Shown here: positions 37,357-44,993 of the stretch, piece by piece | How positions within the stretch are numbered: position 1 is the stretch's first letter | Layout of the letters: every line of letters starts with the position of its first letter | Assembly: GCA_903907865.1 (NCBI GenBank) | Contig: CAIVPR010000122.1 | Coordinates: 1-64,000 of the forward strand | DNA: 64,000 nucleotides | DNA from: an uncultured Acidobacteriia bacterium | GTDB lineage: Bacteria; Acidobacteriota; Terriglobia; Bryobacterales; Bryobacteraceae | Direction: 5' to 3' | Notes under the pieces: generated by a model | Seen by the model: the letters and a program-made list of their open reading frames with translations, nothing else | What the model was told of the DNA's origin: nothing | The model's database searches: none | Translations under genes and position numbers: made by a program

Positions 37357-37357
37357 T
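37352..37357 (+). promoter_or_regulatory. -10-like hexamer 6 nt before a start codon
   Basis: GATAAT ends 6 bases before the ATG at 37364. It overlaps the TAA stop of the upstream gene, so it may be coincidental. Confidence 0.2.
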
Positions 37358-37363
37358 GGCTGC

Positions 37364-38266
37364 ATGGCCACCTCGATCTGGCGCGGCGTGATTCCCGCCA
37401 TCACCACCCCTTTTCTCGAAGACATGACCGTCGACCATCCGTTTCTCGCGCGCCACGTGAAGTGGCTGGTGGAAAACGGCTGCACCGGGGTGGTCGCGCT
37501 CGGATCGTTGGGGGAAGGGGCCACCCTGACCTTCGAGGAGAAGCGCGCGGTTCTCGAAACTTGCGTGGCTGCCATAGGGGACCACGCCACGGTGATCGCC
37601 GGCGTTTCGGCGCTCAGCACCGACGAGGCCGTCCGAATCGCCAAAATGGCGAAGGCTGCGGGTTGCCACGGCCTGATGGTGCTGCCGCCGTACGTCTACG
37701 TCGGAGACTGGCGCGAGATGCGCGCTCATGTCTCCGCCGTCCTCGACGCGACCAACCTGCCGTCGATGCTCTACAACAATCCCATCGCCTACAAGGTCGA
37801 CTTTCTGCCGCACCAAGTGGCCGAATTGATGGATCTGCACCCCGCAACCATGGTTGCGATCAAGGAGTCTTCCGCCGATGTGCGCCGGATTGCGGCATTG
37901 CGCGCACTGGTGGGTGAGCGGCTCGAAATCCTCTGCGGGGTGGACGACCTGATCGTGGAGGCTGTATACACGGGAGCGACCGGCTGGATCGCCGGCTTGG
38001 TGAACGCCTTCCCGCGCGAGTCTGTCGACCTTTTCAACCACGCCTTGGCTGGCGAAAAGGATCAAGCGGCGGCCATCTACCAGTGGTTCCTGCCGTTGCT
38101 GCGCATGGACGTGGTGCCGAAGTTCGTTCAACTGATCAAGCTGGTGCAGGAATTGATGGGGATTGGCAACCGCCGCGTCCGTGCGCCGAGGTTGGTGATC
38201 GAGGGCGGGGAACTCGCGGACGCCGAGGCGACTTTGGTAACAGCCTTGCGGATAAAATCTAGGTAA
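37364..38266 (+). CDS. DapA-family lyase, probable 1-pyrroline-4-hydroxy-2-carboxylate deaminase
   Basis: 300 residues, TIM-barrel of the dihydrodipicolinate synthase/N-acetylneuraminate lyase family. The Schiff-base Lys is in VAIKESS (Lys167) and the catalytic Tyr in MLYNNP (Tyr137). Its place right after the D-hydroxyproline dehydrogenase genes points to the deaminase that turns 1-pyrroline-4-hydroxy-2-carboxylate into alpha-ketoglutarate semialdehyde. The dehydrogenase for the last step is not in this window. Other DapA-family activities cannot be excluded from sequence alone. Confidence 0.85.
   Translation: MATSIWRGVIPAITTPFLEDMTVDHPFLARHVKWLVENGCTGVVALGSLGEGATLTFEEKRAVLETCVAAIGDHATVIAGVSALSTDEAVRIAKMAKAAGCHGLMVLPPYVYVGDWREMRAHVSAVLDATNLPSMLYNNPIAYKVDFLPHQVAELMDLHPATMVAIKESSADVRRIAALRALVGERLEILCGVDDLIVEAVYTGATGWIAGLVNAFPRESVDLFNHALAGEKDQAAAIYQWFLPLLRMDVVPKFVQLIKLVQELMGIGNRRVRAPRLVIEGGELADAEATLVTALRIKSR
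38253..38258 (+). promoter_or_regulatory. -10-like hexamer before the beta-propeller gene
   Basis: TAAAAT ends 10 bases before the ATG at 38269, in the 3' end of the previous gene. A separate short-leader transcript is possible. Confidence 0.25.
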
Positions 38267-38268
38267 CT

Positions 38269-39276
38269 ATGAAAATCCGATTTGCGACTCTGTCGTCCGC
38301 GTTCCTGTTGGCCGGGCTGTGCCCCGCGCAGGAACTTACCAACATTCTCCAACTGACGTCCGGCGGCGAAAACGCCGAGGCCTACTGGTCGCCCGACGGC
38401 AAGCGTCTGGTCTTCCAGTCGACGCGCGGCGAATCCAAGTGCGACCAGATCTACGTCATGAACGCCGATGGATCCGACCAGCATATGGTCTCGACCGGCA
38501 AGGGTCGCACCACGTGCGGATATTTTCTCCCGGACGGCAAGCACATCGTCTATGGCTCCACCCATCTGGCCTCGCCCGGCTGTCCCCCCGACGCCGACAA
38601 GAGCAAGGGCTACGTTTGGGCCGTCTACCCGAGTTACGACATCTTCGTCGCCAAGGATGACGGCACCGACCTGAAGCGCCTGACGACCGCCGACGGCTAC
38701 GACGCCGAGGCCACAGTGAACTGGAAGACCAACAAGATCATCTACACGTCGATGGCGTCCGGCGATCTGGATTTGTGGGAGATGAAGCCCGACGGTTCGG
38801 GTAAGAAGCAGATTACAAAGAGCTTCGGCTACGACGGCGGAGCCGTTTTTTCGCGCGACGGGAAGAAGATCGCGTGGCGCGCGGGACATCCAAGCACGCC
38901 CGAGACCAAGGAGAAATACGCCAGCCTGCTGAAGGAGAACCTGACCAGCCCCTTCAAGATGGAGCTCTTCGTGGCCGATGCGGACGGGAAGAACGCCAAG
39001 CAGATCACCAGTTTCGGCTGTGCGTCGTTCGCTCCGACGTTCACGCCCGACGGCAAGCAGATCCTGTTCTCGTCGAACAAGCACAACTGCGACGGGCGGA
39101 AGTTCGAACTTTACTTGATCAACGTGGACGGCACGGGCTTGAAGCAGGTCACCAACTTCGACGGCTTCACGTCGTTCCCGGAGTTCGCGCCGGACGGCAA
39201 GAAGCTGGTGTTTGTGACGGATTGGAAAGCCAAGGCACGGTACGAGTTCAACGTGTTTACCGCTGACTGGAAGTAG
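38269..39276 (+). CDS. Exported TolB-like beta-propeller (PD40/WD40-like) protein
   Basis: 335 residues with a signal peptide (MKIRFATLSSAFLLAGLCPA). At least five PD40 repeats are readable: WSPDGKRLVFQS, FLPDGKHIVYGS, FSRDGKKIAWRA, FTPDGKQILFSS and FAPDGKKLVFVT. Six-bladed TolB-like propellers act in protein-protein contacts or as enzymes in the periplasm. No TolB N-terminal domain is seen, so it is not TolB itself. It starts 2 bases after the deaminase gene but appears unrelated to that pathway. Confidence 0.85.
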   Translation: MKIRFATLSSAFLLAGLCPAQELTNILQLTSGGENAEAYWSPDGKRLVFQSTRGESKCDQIYVMNADGSDQHMVSTGKGRTTCGYFLPDGKHIVYGSTHLASPGCPPDADKSKGYVWAVYPSYDIFVAKDDGTDLKRLTTADGYDAEATVNWKTNKIIYTSMASGDLDLWEMKPDGSGKKQITKSFGYDGGAVFSRDGKKIAWRAGHPSTPETKEKYASLLKENLTSPFKMELFVADADGKNAKQITSFGCASFAPTFTPDGKQILFSSNKHNCDGRKFELYLINVDGTGLKQVTNFDGFTSFPEFAPDGKKLVFVTDWKAKARYEFNVFTADWK

Positions 39277-39282
39277 TAAGGC

Positions 39283-39774
39283 CTAGTCCTTCGCCACGGC
39301 TAGCCACACCGCCGTCGGCACAAGGACGAGGATCGAAATCGTTCCAATCGCCAGTAGCAGGCCCGTTCCGGACGCTAGGAATCCGGCGACTCCCAGTGTC
39401 TGGACCGTGCCTGAAATTTGGGTAAACTCGGCGCGGAACCATTCCGACGTCGCGCCGTAGCAGGCTCCCGCGAACCATGCCGCAGCCGCCGTGCCCAAAA
39501 CCTGCGCCGCCGTAATGGGACGCGCGGCAGCTTTTTCCGCTTCGCGTCGGGCCCGCATTTGCGCCATCCACCAGACCCGTGCTGATTCTGGCGGCGCGGC
39601 TTCCGCACGCAGGCGGTCCCGGTCGGCCCGCAATTCCGTCGCCAGCAGCGCGACTTCGGCGCAGACCGCGCACGCACCCGCATGCTGCCGGAGTTCCGGG
39701 TCGACCCGCTCCGGCCACCGGCATTCCACCACCGCAGCCAGTACTTCGGCCTCGAAACAGCAATCAGACGGCAT
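39283..39774 (-). CDS. Putative anti-sigma factor with zinc-finger-like motif
   Basis: 163 residues. An N-terminal LRQHAGACAVCAE fits the HxxxCxxC of zinc-finger anti-sigma domains. Two hydrophobic segments follow (AAQVLGTAAAAWFAGACYG and FLASGTGLLLAIGTISILVL). The ATG at 39774 has AAAGGGG upstream and overlaps the end of the sigma gene by 11 bases, so the two are coupled. It presumably holds the ECF sigma factor at the membrane until a signal arrives. Confidence 0.78.
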   Translation of the reverse strand: MPSDCCFEAEVLAAVVECRWPERVDPELRQHAGACAVCAEVALLATELRADRDRLRAEAAPPESARVWWMAQMRARREAEKAAARPITAAQVLGTAAAAWFAGACYGATSEWFRAEFTQISGTVQTLGVAGFLASGTGLLLAIGTISILVLVPTAVWLAVAKD

Positions 39775-40354
39775 TGGATTTCCCCTTTCCACCGAGCAAG
39801 CCGGCCAACTTGCGCCGGGCCCGGAACAACAGCGGTTTCAGACTGCCGACCTTGAGCCCCAGCCGCTCGGCGATTTCGGCGTGCGCCTCGCCTTCGGCAT
39901 ACGCCAGCCACAACATGGCGCGCTCGTTTGGCCGAAGCCTTGCCATGGCGCGTTCCACATCGGCGCTGCGGTCCAGCGAGCCCGCCGAGTCCGATCCAGC
40001 CACCCGTTCGATATCTTCGCCCGAAACCGCAGCGACGGGCCGGATCACGCTGCGCCGTTTCGAATCGCGCGCCAGGTTGGTGGCGATGCGGTAGAGCGAA
40101 TTGCGCCGATGGGCCTCCGATTCGTACTCGGAACCGGCTCGCAGGAAGCGGTAGAAGGCCTCCTGGAGCAGATCGTCCGCAGCTTGGCGGTCGCCGGTTA
40201 CGCGGGCAAGGTACGCCCAGAGTCCGCGGGCGGTGCGGTCGTAGAAGGCGCGGAAGGAGTCCTCATCCATCGCAAAGTCCGCGCGAACAGCGTCCCGCGC
40301 ATCGGTTGGCGCGAGGACCCGGTCTTGGAAAAAGCCGGTCGCGTCACGGAGCAT
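39764..40354 (-). CDS. ECF-type RNA polymerase sigma factor
   Basis: 196 residues. Region 2 is DEDSFRAFYDRTARGLWAYL and DDLLQEAFYRFLR, including the DDLLQE promoter-melting segment. Region 4 is AMARLRPNERAMLWLAYAEG with the helix-turn-helix HAEIAERLGLKVGSLKPLLF. The start at 40354 has a strong ribosome binding site (AAAGGAGGGG), so the 28 residues before the usual family start are probably translated. It lies between an upstream membrane gene and a downstream anti-sigma factor. Confidence 0.92.
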   Translation of the reverse strand: MLRDATGFFQDRVLAPTDARDAVRADFAMDEDSFRAFYDRTARGLWAYLARVTGDRQAADDLLQEAFYRFLRAGSEYESEAHRRNSLYRIATNLARDSKRRSVIRPVAAVSGEDIERVAGSDSAGSLDRSADVERAMARLRPNERAMLWLAYAEGEAHAEIAERLGLKVGSLKPLLFRARRKLAGLLGGKGKSNAV

Positions 40355-40357
40355 CCG

Positions 40358-41190
40358 CTATTCCCCTCCTTTGGCTGCGTGGATGAGGCCTAGGCGGCGG
40401 GAGATCAGGTACGAGACGCCCGCCGACAGGACGAAACCGGCACCGATGGCCACCGCAAGCATTCCGAAGCCCTGAACAGCGTCTTGGACCTCGGCGTCCA
40501 CATGCATGGACATCAGTGCGATCCCGGCCGCCGCCAGCACCAAGCCCGCTTGGAGAGACCACAGGATTCGTCCCAACGGGGCGGATATCTGTTTGGGCCC
40601 TGGGTCGAGGAGGATGGGCGAAGATTCGAGGAATTTCGCCCCGGCGGGCGACTGGATGTATGCCATGAGCTCCTCGTTCGACGTGAAGCGTTCGAGAAGG
40701 CGAGTATGGACGTCCGTCTGGATCTTCGTTAGGCGGTTCCAACGGCGGTAGTCTACCAGAGTGCGGATCAGCCAGGTCAACCCGCCGACGATGGTCAGCA
40801 TTACCGCCAACAGGCCAGAACCCCGGATGACTTCCTGTGCTATCTCGGCGGACGCGGAAATCGCGGGTCGGCGGAACGACCGGTCCGGTTCACCGGCGTA
40901 GAAGGCACTGTTGCGGGCGATCTCGGGATGCCCGCCTACAAAGGCCGCCAAGGCCGGATACTGGGCCAAATACCCCTCATTCCCCAGAAGCTCAGGGTCG
41001 ATGGCGAGCACCTGCCGCACCGCGGGCGGGTACTGGTTCAGAAGTCGCTGGAATTCGTCCCTGGTGTGTCCGGCGTTGGGTTGATCCACTGCGAAGGACG
41101 GTGCCGGCTTGTTCGGCTTCTGTGCCCACCCGTGCCGCAGCACAACCCGATTGCCATTGCGCCTGTAAGAATCCGTTTCATCCCGCTCAT
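40358..41190 (-). pseudogene. Exported membrane protein gene with apparent frameshift in its signal peptide
   Basis: A good ribosome binding site (GAGGAG) precedes the ATG at 41190, which encodes MSGMKRILTGAMAIGL, a signal peptide start. That frame then runs into an unrelated tail. The remaining 261 residues, in another frame from about 41143 to 40358, begin LRHGWAQKPNKPAP, just what a signal peptidase site and mature N-terminus should look like. One missing base near 41141-41147 would join them. The mature part has two membrane segments (GSGLLAVMLTIVGGLTWLI and WSLQAGLVLAAAGIALM) and ends 3 bases before the sigma gene. It may be inactive, or this could be a sequencing error. Confidence 0.6.
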
Positions 41191-41236
41191 TTTGTCTTGT
41201 CTCCTCGGCGCTGAATACGCGCGGAGGGGGCCGGGG

Positions 41237-41554
41237 TTAACGCGACGGCATGGAATCCGCCGCCAATATTTCAACGGCGTTTCCGGCGGGGTCGGAGACG
41301 TAGCAGGATCGGGTGCCGTCGCGGTGCAGCTTCAGGGTGCCGAACTTTTCGGCCTCAGGGCTGACGAAGCCGATGTGGGCGGGGTGTTGTTCGGGGATCA
41401 CCAGGGCCAGCGACACGTTGTCGAAGCCGAGCAGCGCCCACGTCGGATCCTGGTACTTGATCGTGCAGCGGAAGGTGCGGGTGTACCAGTCCACGGAGGC
41501 GGCGATGTCGGAAACGGGGATCGCGACGTGGTCCAAACGGTCAAGACTGTCCAT
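41237..41554 (-). CDS. VOC/glyoxalase family protein
   Basis: 105 residues forming a single VOC module: LDHVAIPVSDIAASVDWYTR at the start and SCYVSDPAGNAVEILA at the end. The His and Glu that bind metal in glyoxalase I-type proteins are present (LDHVAI; AVEIL). VOC proteins include dioxygenases, isomerases and resistance proteins, and the substrate here is unknown. Confidence 0.88.
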   Translation of the reverse strand: MDSLDRLDHVAIPVSDIAASVDWYTRTFRCTIKYQDPTWALLGFDNVSLALVIPEQHPAHIGFVSPEAEKFGTLKLHRDGTRSCYVSDPAGNAVEILAADSMPSR

Positions 41555-41598
41555 AGTTCAATCTTAGGGCAGGGCGGGCGGTTTTGGCGGGATGGCAC

Positions 41599-41604
41599 TA
41601 CAAT
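41599..41604 (+). promoter_or_regulatory. -10-like hexamer 6 nt before the HicB-like start
   Basis: TACAAT ends 6 bases before the ATG at 41611 with no ribosome binding site between. Transcription would begin on or next to the ATG. Confidence 0.4.
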
Positions 41605-41610
41605 CAGGCT

Positions 41611-41814
41611 ATGAGGCTGTCGATTGAGTTGGACCGTGAAAGCGACGGGCGCTGGATTGCCGAGGTGCCGGAACTGAATGTGCTGTTATATGGTGCGTCC
41701 AGACAGGATGCGATCCAACGGGCCCAAGCCGCCGCCCGCGACATTAAGATGGACCGGATCGCGCATGACGACTTGCCTGACACAGCCACGGCAATTTTTG
41801 AAATCGCGGCATGA
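41611..41814 (+). CDS. HicB-like antitoxin
   Basis: 67 residues of the HicB/UPF0150 type: LSIELDRESDGRWIAEVPEL followed by GASRQDAIQRAQAAARDI. HicB proteins neutralise the HicA mRNA interferase and often repress their own operon. The ATG is chosen for the family start; a TACAAT hexamer lies 6 bases upstream. Its stop overlaps, as ATGA, the start of a truncated hicA-like sequence, so the antitoxin appears to have outlived its toxin. Confidence 0.75.
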   Translation: MRLSIELDRESDGRWIAEVPELNVLLYGASRQDAIQRAQAAARDIKMDRIAHDDLPDTATAIFEIAA

Positions 41815-41906
41815 GTTCGGGGCCATCGGCCAAGGCGCGGACCGTTTTCGCCGCCTTGAACCGGCTGGCTACGACACCACCCGCAGTGCCTTCGAAGTTG
41901 GCGTAA
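41811..41906 (+). pseudogene. Truncated HicA-like toxin remnant
   Basis: Beginning with the ATGA overlap at 41811, 31 codons read MSSGPSAKARTVFAALNRLA and then run into unrelated sequence and a TAA at 41904. The first 20 residues match the N-terminal helix of HicA-type double-stranded RNA-binding toxins (x-K-A-x-x-V-x-x-A-L-x-R-L). The catalytic His region is missing. The end overlaps the convergent peptidase gene. Confidence 0.5.
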
Positions 41907-42948
41907 GGATCTCGCAGCCGGTGCTCGTCACCAGCACCGTGTCCTCGATCCGGATCCCGCCCCAGCCTTCCAAATACACGCCCGGCTCGATGGTGATCGC
42001 CATCCCCGTCTCCAGCTTCCCCTTGCCCTTGCGGCCGATTCGCGGGTTTTCGTGGATCTCCAGCCCCAGCCCGTGGCCGGTGGAGTGCACGAACGCCTTG
42101 TCGAAGCCGTGCGACTTCAGCACTTCCCGCGCAGCCTTGTCTACCCCGACGACTCCGGCCCCCGGCTTCACCGCATCGATGGCGGCCAACTGCGCCTCCA
42201 ACACTGCCGCGTAGGCCTCGCGGTACTGCTCCGTCGGCTCGCCCAGGTGCACCATACGCGTCATGTCGCTCGCGTAGCCGTTGTGGAAGACACCCATGTC
42301 GATCAGCAGCATCCCCGGCCCTATCACCGCCGGCCCCGGATGCGCGTGCGGCAGCGCAGCCCTTACTCCCGCTGCGACGATAGTGTCGAACGCCAGTCCC
42401 TCGGCACCCAGCTTGCGGTTGGCGTAATCGATCTCGGCTGCGAATTCGGCCTCGGTCATGCCGATTTCGAGTCGCCCCAGGGCATTCTCCAGCGCCTGGG
42501 AATTCGCAATAACGGAAGCCCGGATCAGCGCGATCTCGCCCTCGTCCTTCGCCATCCGGAGGTTTTCAATGAGGCCCGAGACCCCCACCAATTCCAACCC
42601 CAGCGTGAGACCCTTTTTCAGGGCCTCGAACTGGGCGACGTTGAGGTGGTCCTGCTCGAAACCGATGTTCCGCGCGCCGGATTTCGTGAACGCTTTGAGA
42701 ACCGCCTTGGTCAGCGTTCCCTTGGCTATCACGATCTCGCAGTCTGTTTGCTGCTTCGACTGCACGGTGTAGCGCGGGTCGGTGAACAGCGTCGCCGACC
42801 CGTCGCGGAGCAGCAACAGCATTCCGTTGCTGCCGGTGAAGCCCGTCAAATATCGGACGTTCTCCGGCTTGGTAACCAGGAGCGCGTCGATCTTGTCGAA
42901 GAGAGCGGCGGCTTTCGCCCTCCGCCCGGATTCTTGCTTTGAGATCAC
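41869..42948 (-). CDS. M24 family Xaa-Pro peptidase
   Basis: 359 residues. An N-terminal creatinase-like domain (VTKPENVRYLTGFTGSNGML) is followed by the metallopeptidase domain. Metal ligands are visible: LLIDMGVFHNGYASDMTR (two Asp), STGHGLGLEIHENP (His), TIEPGVY (Glu) and RIEDTVLVT (Glu). It should remove N-terminal residues next to proline. The GTG at 42948 overlaps the stop of the oxidoreductase gene (GTGA), so the two are co-translated. Confidence 0.9.
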   Translation of the reverse strand: MISKQESGRRAKAAALFDKIDALLVTKPENVRYLTGFTGSNGMLLLLRDGSATLFTDPRYTVQSKQQTDCEIVIAKGTLTKAVLKAFTKSGARNIGFEQDHLNVAQFEALKKGLTLGLELVGVSGLIENLRMAKDEGEIALIRASVIANSQALENALGRLEIGMTEAEFAAEIDYANRKLGAEGLAFDTIVAAGVRAALPHAHPGPAVIGPGMLLIDMGVFHNGYASDMTRMVHLGEPTEQYREAYAAVLEAQLAAIDAVKPGAGVVGVDKAAREVLKSHGFDKAFVHSTGHGLGLEIHENPRIGRKGKGKLETGMAITIEPGVYLEGWGGIRIEDTVLVTSTGCEILTPTSKALRVVS

Positions 42949-43913
42949 GGGATCAGCAGGAGCTTGCCGGCGGTCCCGCGGCCTTCCAGATCGGCGTGCG
43001 CCTGCGGGGCGTCGGCCAGCGCGTAGGTCTTGTGGATGCGGAGTTCCAAACGGCCCTGCGCGATCCAACCCAGCACGTCCCCGGCGCGCCATTCGAGCTC
43101 TTCGCGGGTGAGGCAGTGGTGGGCGAGGCTCGGCCGGGTCAGGAAAAGAGATCCCTTCTGGTTCAGGATCGACGGGTCGAAGGGCGGCACCGCGCCGCTC
43201 GACTGGCCGAACAGGACCATCATGCCGCGCGGACGGATCAGGTCGAGGCCCTTGAGGAAGGTGCTGGCACCGACGGAATCATAGACCACGTCGAGGCCTT
43301 TGCCGCCGCTCAGCGCTTTCACTTCGGCGACGAAGTCCTTCTGGGTGTAGATGATGACCTCGTCGGCCCCGGCGGACTTGGCGATGGCGGCTTTCTCCTC
43401 GTTGCCGACCGTGGTGTAGACGGTCGCGCCGAGCATCTTGGCCATCTGGATGAGGAGCCGTCCGGCACCGCCCGCGCCCGCGTGGATCAGGCAGCGGTCG
43501 CCCGGCTTCAATGGGTAGGACGAGTGCGAGAGGTAGTGGGCCGTCATGCCCTGCAGCATCGCGGCGGCGGCGGTCTCGAAGGAAACGCCTTTGGGGAGCT
43601 TCACGAGCTGCGAGGTGGGGACGACAGCGTATTCGGTGTAGGAGCCGCGGAACATGCCCCAGGCCACGCGGTCACCCGGTGCAAAGCCGGTGACGCCTGG
43701 CCCGACGGCCTCGATTGTGCCAGCGCCCTCGTTGCCGGGGGTGAAGGGGAGGTCGGCCTTGTAGAGGCCGATGCGGAAGTAGACGTCGATGAAGTTCACG
43801 CCCGCCGCGCCGACCTTGATCAGGGCCTGGTTGGGGCCGGGCGACGGCACGGGGGCGTCGACATAACGCATCTCCTCGGGGCCGCCGGTTTTGGTGATTT
43901 GGATGGTTTTCAT
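42945..43913 (-). CDS. Zinc-independent quinone oxidoreductase (MDR family)
   Basis: 322 residues of the medium-chain dehydrogenase/reductase superfamily, quinone oxidoreductase branch. The N-terminal GroES-like domain has AGVNFIDVYFRIGLY and GNEGAGTIEAVGPGVTGF. The NADPH site is CLIHAGAGGAGRLLIQMAK. The Cys/His zinc ligands of alcohol dehydrogenases are absent. It reduces quinones or alpha,beta-unsaturated carbonyls. The gene lies 13 bases after the preceding gene on the same strand. Confidence 0.92.
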   Translation of the reverse strand: MKTIQITKTGGPEEMRYVDAPVPSPGPNQALIKVGAAGVNFIDVYFRIGLYKADLPFTPGNEGAGTIEAVGPGVTGFAPGDRVAWGMFRGSYTEYAVVPTSQLVKLPKGVSFETAAAAMLQGMTAHYLSHSSYPLKPGDRCLIHAGAGGAGRLLIQMAKMLGATVYTTVGNEEKAAIAKSAGADEVIIYTQKDFVAEVKALSGGKGLDVVYDSVGASTFLKGLDLIRPRGMMVLFGQSSGAVPPFDPSILNQKGSLFLTRPSLAHHCLTREELEWRAGDVLGWIAQGRLELRIHKTYALADAPQAHADLEGRGTAGKLLLIP

Positions 43914-43923
43914 GTGTTTGGGA

Positions 43924-43929
43924 ATCCTA
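43924..43929 (-). promoter_or_regulatory. -10-like hexamer before the quinone oxidoreductase
   Basis: On the minus strand TAGGAT ends 10 bases before the ATG at 43913. It overlaps the stop of the upstream gene, so it may be coincidental. Confidence 0.2.
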
Positions 43930-44490
43930 GGAAGTGCGGCGCAACGCGAGGCGCAACCCGCGCCGCGTATGGACCGCGAAAGCATACAGTAACAAATAGA
44001 GGACGGTGAACGGGAAGGCCGCGATGCGCGCCAGCACCCGGACGGCTCCTGTGCCCTCCATGCCCATGCGGGTGAGGACAAACTCGCGCATGATGGAGAG
44101 GTTTTCGCGGTGGATCCAGAAGTAGTCGCCGTTCTCGTTGACGATGAAGACTTTGGCGGGCACGCGGAAGGCCAGCATCCACTTCCACTTCGTCATGAGG
44201 GGTTCGGCGGAGCAGATCATGCCTGTGAAGGCGTAGTCGCGGGCGCGGAGTTCGCGGACAAGTTGGGTGCGCTTTTCCTTGGTGCCGTAGTCGGCGACGC
44301 GGTAGACGCGGGCGGTGTTGGGTAGTCCCGCGGGGGTGCCGCCGTAGCAGGTGACGAGGTCGATCTCGTAGTTGCCAGCCCAAGCCGGGAGGATGATCGG
44401 CAGGAGGCCCTCGAGCAGGGAGCGGGAGCCGCTTTCAATTAGGAGGATGCGCGTGCCCTTGGGTTCCCGGTTGCTGATGACGTATTTCAT
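43927..44490 (-). CDS. Unrecognised protein with C-terminal membrane helix
   Basis: 187 residues. The N-terminal half looks like a nucleotide-sugar or Rossmann-type fold (GTRILLIESGSRSLLEGLLP, then IDLVTCYGGTPAGL). A hydrophobic helix near the C-terminus (FPFTVLYLLLYAFAVHT) is followed by a basic tail. The order resembles the N-terminal part of a glycosyltransferase 9-like fold, but no motif is decisive. It is transcribed divergently from the gene at 44581. Confidence 0.65.
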   Translation of the reverse strand: MKYVISNREPKGTRILLIESGSRSLLEGLLPIILPAWAGNYEIDLVTCYGGTPAGLPNTARVYRVADYGTKEKRTQLVRELRARDYAFTGMICSAEPLMTKWKWMLAFRVPAKVFIVNENGDYFWIHRENLSIMREFVLTRMGMEGTGAVRVLARIAAFPFTVLYLLLYAFAVHTRRGLRLALRRTS

Positions 44491-44580
44491 GGGTGGTCGG
44501 AAGACCTGCCCTTATGGTACAAAGTGAGAGCCAGCCATGTATGTTCCGTCCGCCAGCCCGGTCCAAGGGCTGCTAGAATC

Positions 44581-44988
44581 ATGGTCTGGACGTCAAAAAA
44601 CATAGTGCAACCCCGTCCCAATTCGCTGGCCGAAGTTGCGGCGAGGGCCCTTGCAGGCCACCCATTCGAATTCGAACTCTCCGACTTCCTCCACGAATTT
44701 GCCGCTAAGGAAGACGTACGAATGCTGGCGGATGAGCCAGCGCTGCTGGCAGAGTTTTCTCAGGACGGCAAAATCCATGACGCCTACTTGGCAGCGGTCG
44801 CGGCCAAACTGTCCTCAAGTTTGGGCCAGCCAACGCCCACATGGACCCGTCGACCCGAACGCGTCCTCCGCGACCCATGGTTCTCCAGTCCGGGGCGACA
44901 CATGCGTGCGCTGCTCTTGGTCGAGAGTCCGGCGGCATTCCGGGAGCGGAACCTGTTCGTCACGGCCAACGCCTTGTCTGTTGCTTGA
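44581..44988 (+). CDS. Unrecognised small protein
   Basis: About 135 residues, soluble. Readable conserved-looking blocks are SLAEVAARALAGHPFEFELS, WTRRPERVLRDPWF and RALLLVESPAAFRERNLFV. Such blocks recall small proteins found beside toxin-antitoxin or nucleotidyltransferase genes, but I cannot name a family. The start is uncertain: TAGAAT at 44574-44579 ends one base before this ATG, so GTG 44605 may be the real start. Confidence 0.55.
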   Translation: MVWTSKNIVQPRPNSLAEVAARALAGHPFEFELSDFLHEFAAKEDVRMLADEPALLAEFSQDGKIHDAYLAAVAAKLSSSLGQPTPTWTRRPERVLRDPWFSSPGRHMRALLLVESPAAFRERNLFVTANALSVA

Positions 44989-44993
44989 CCGCC

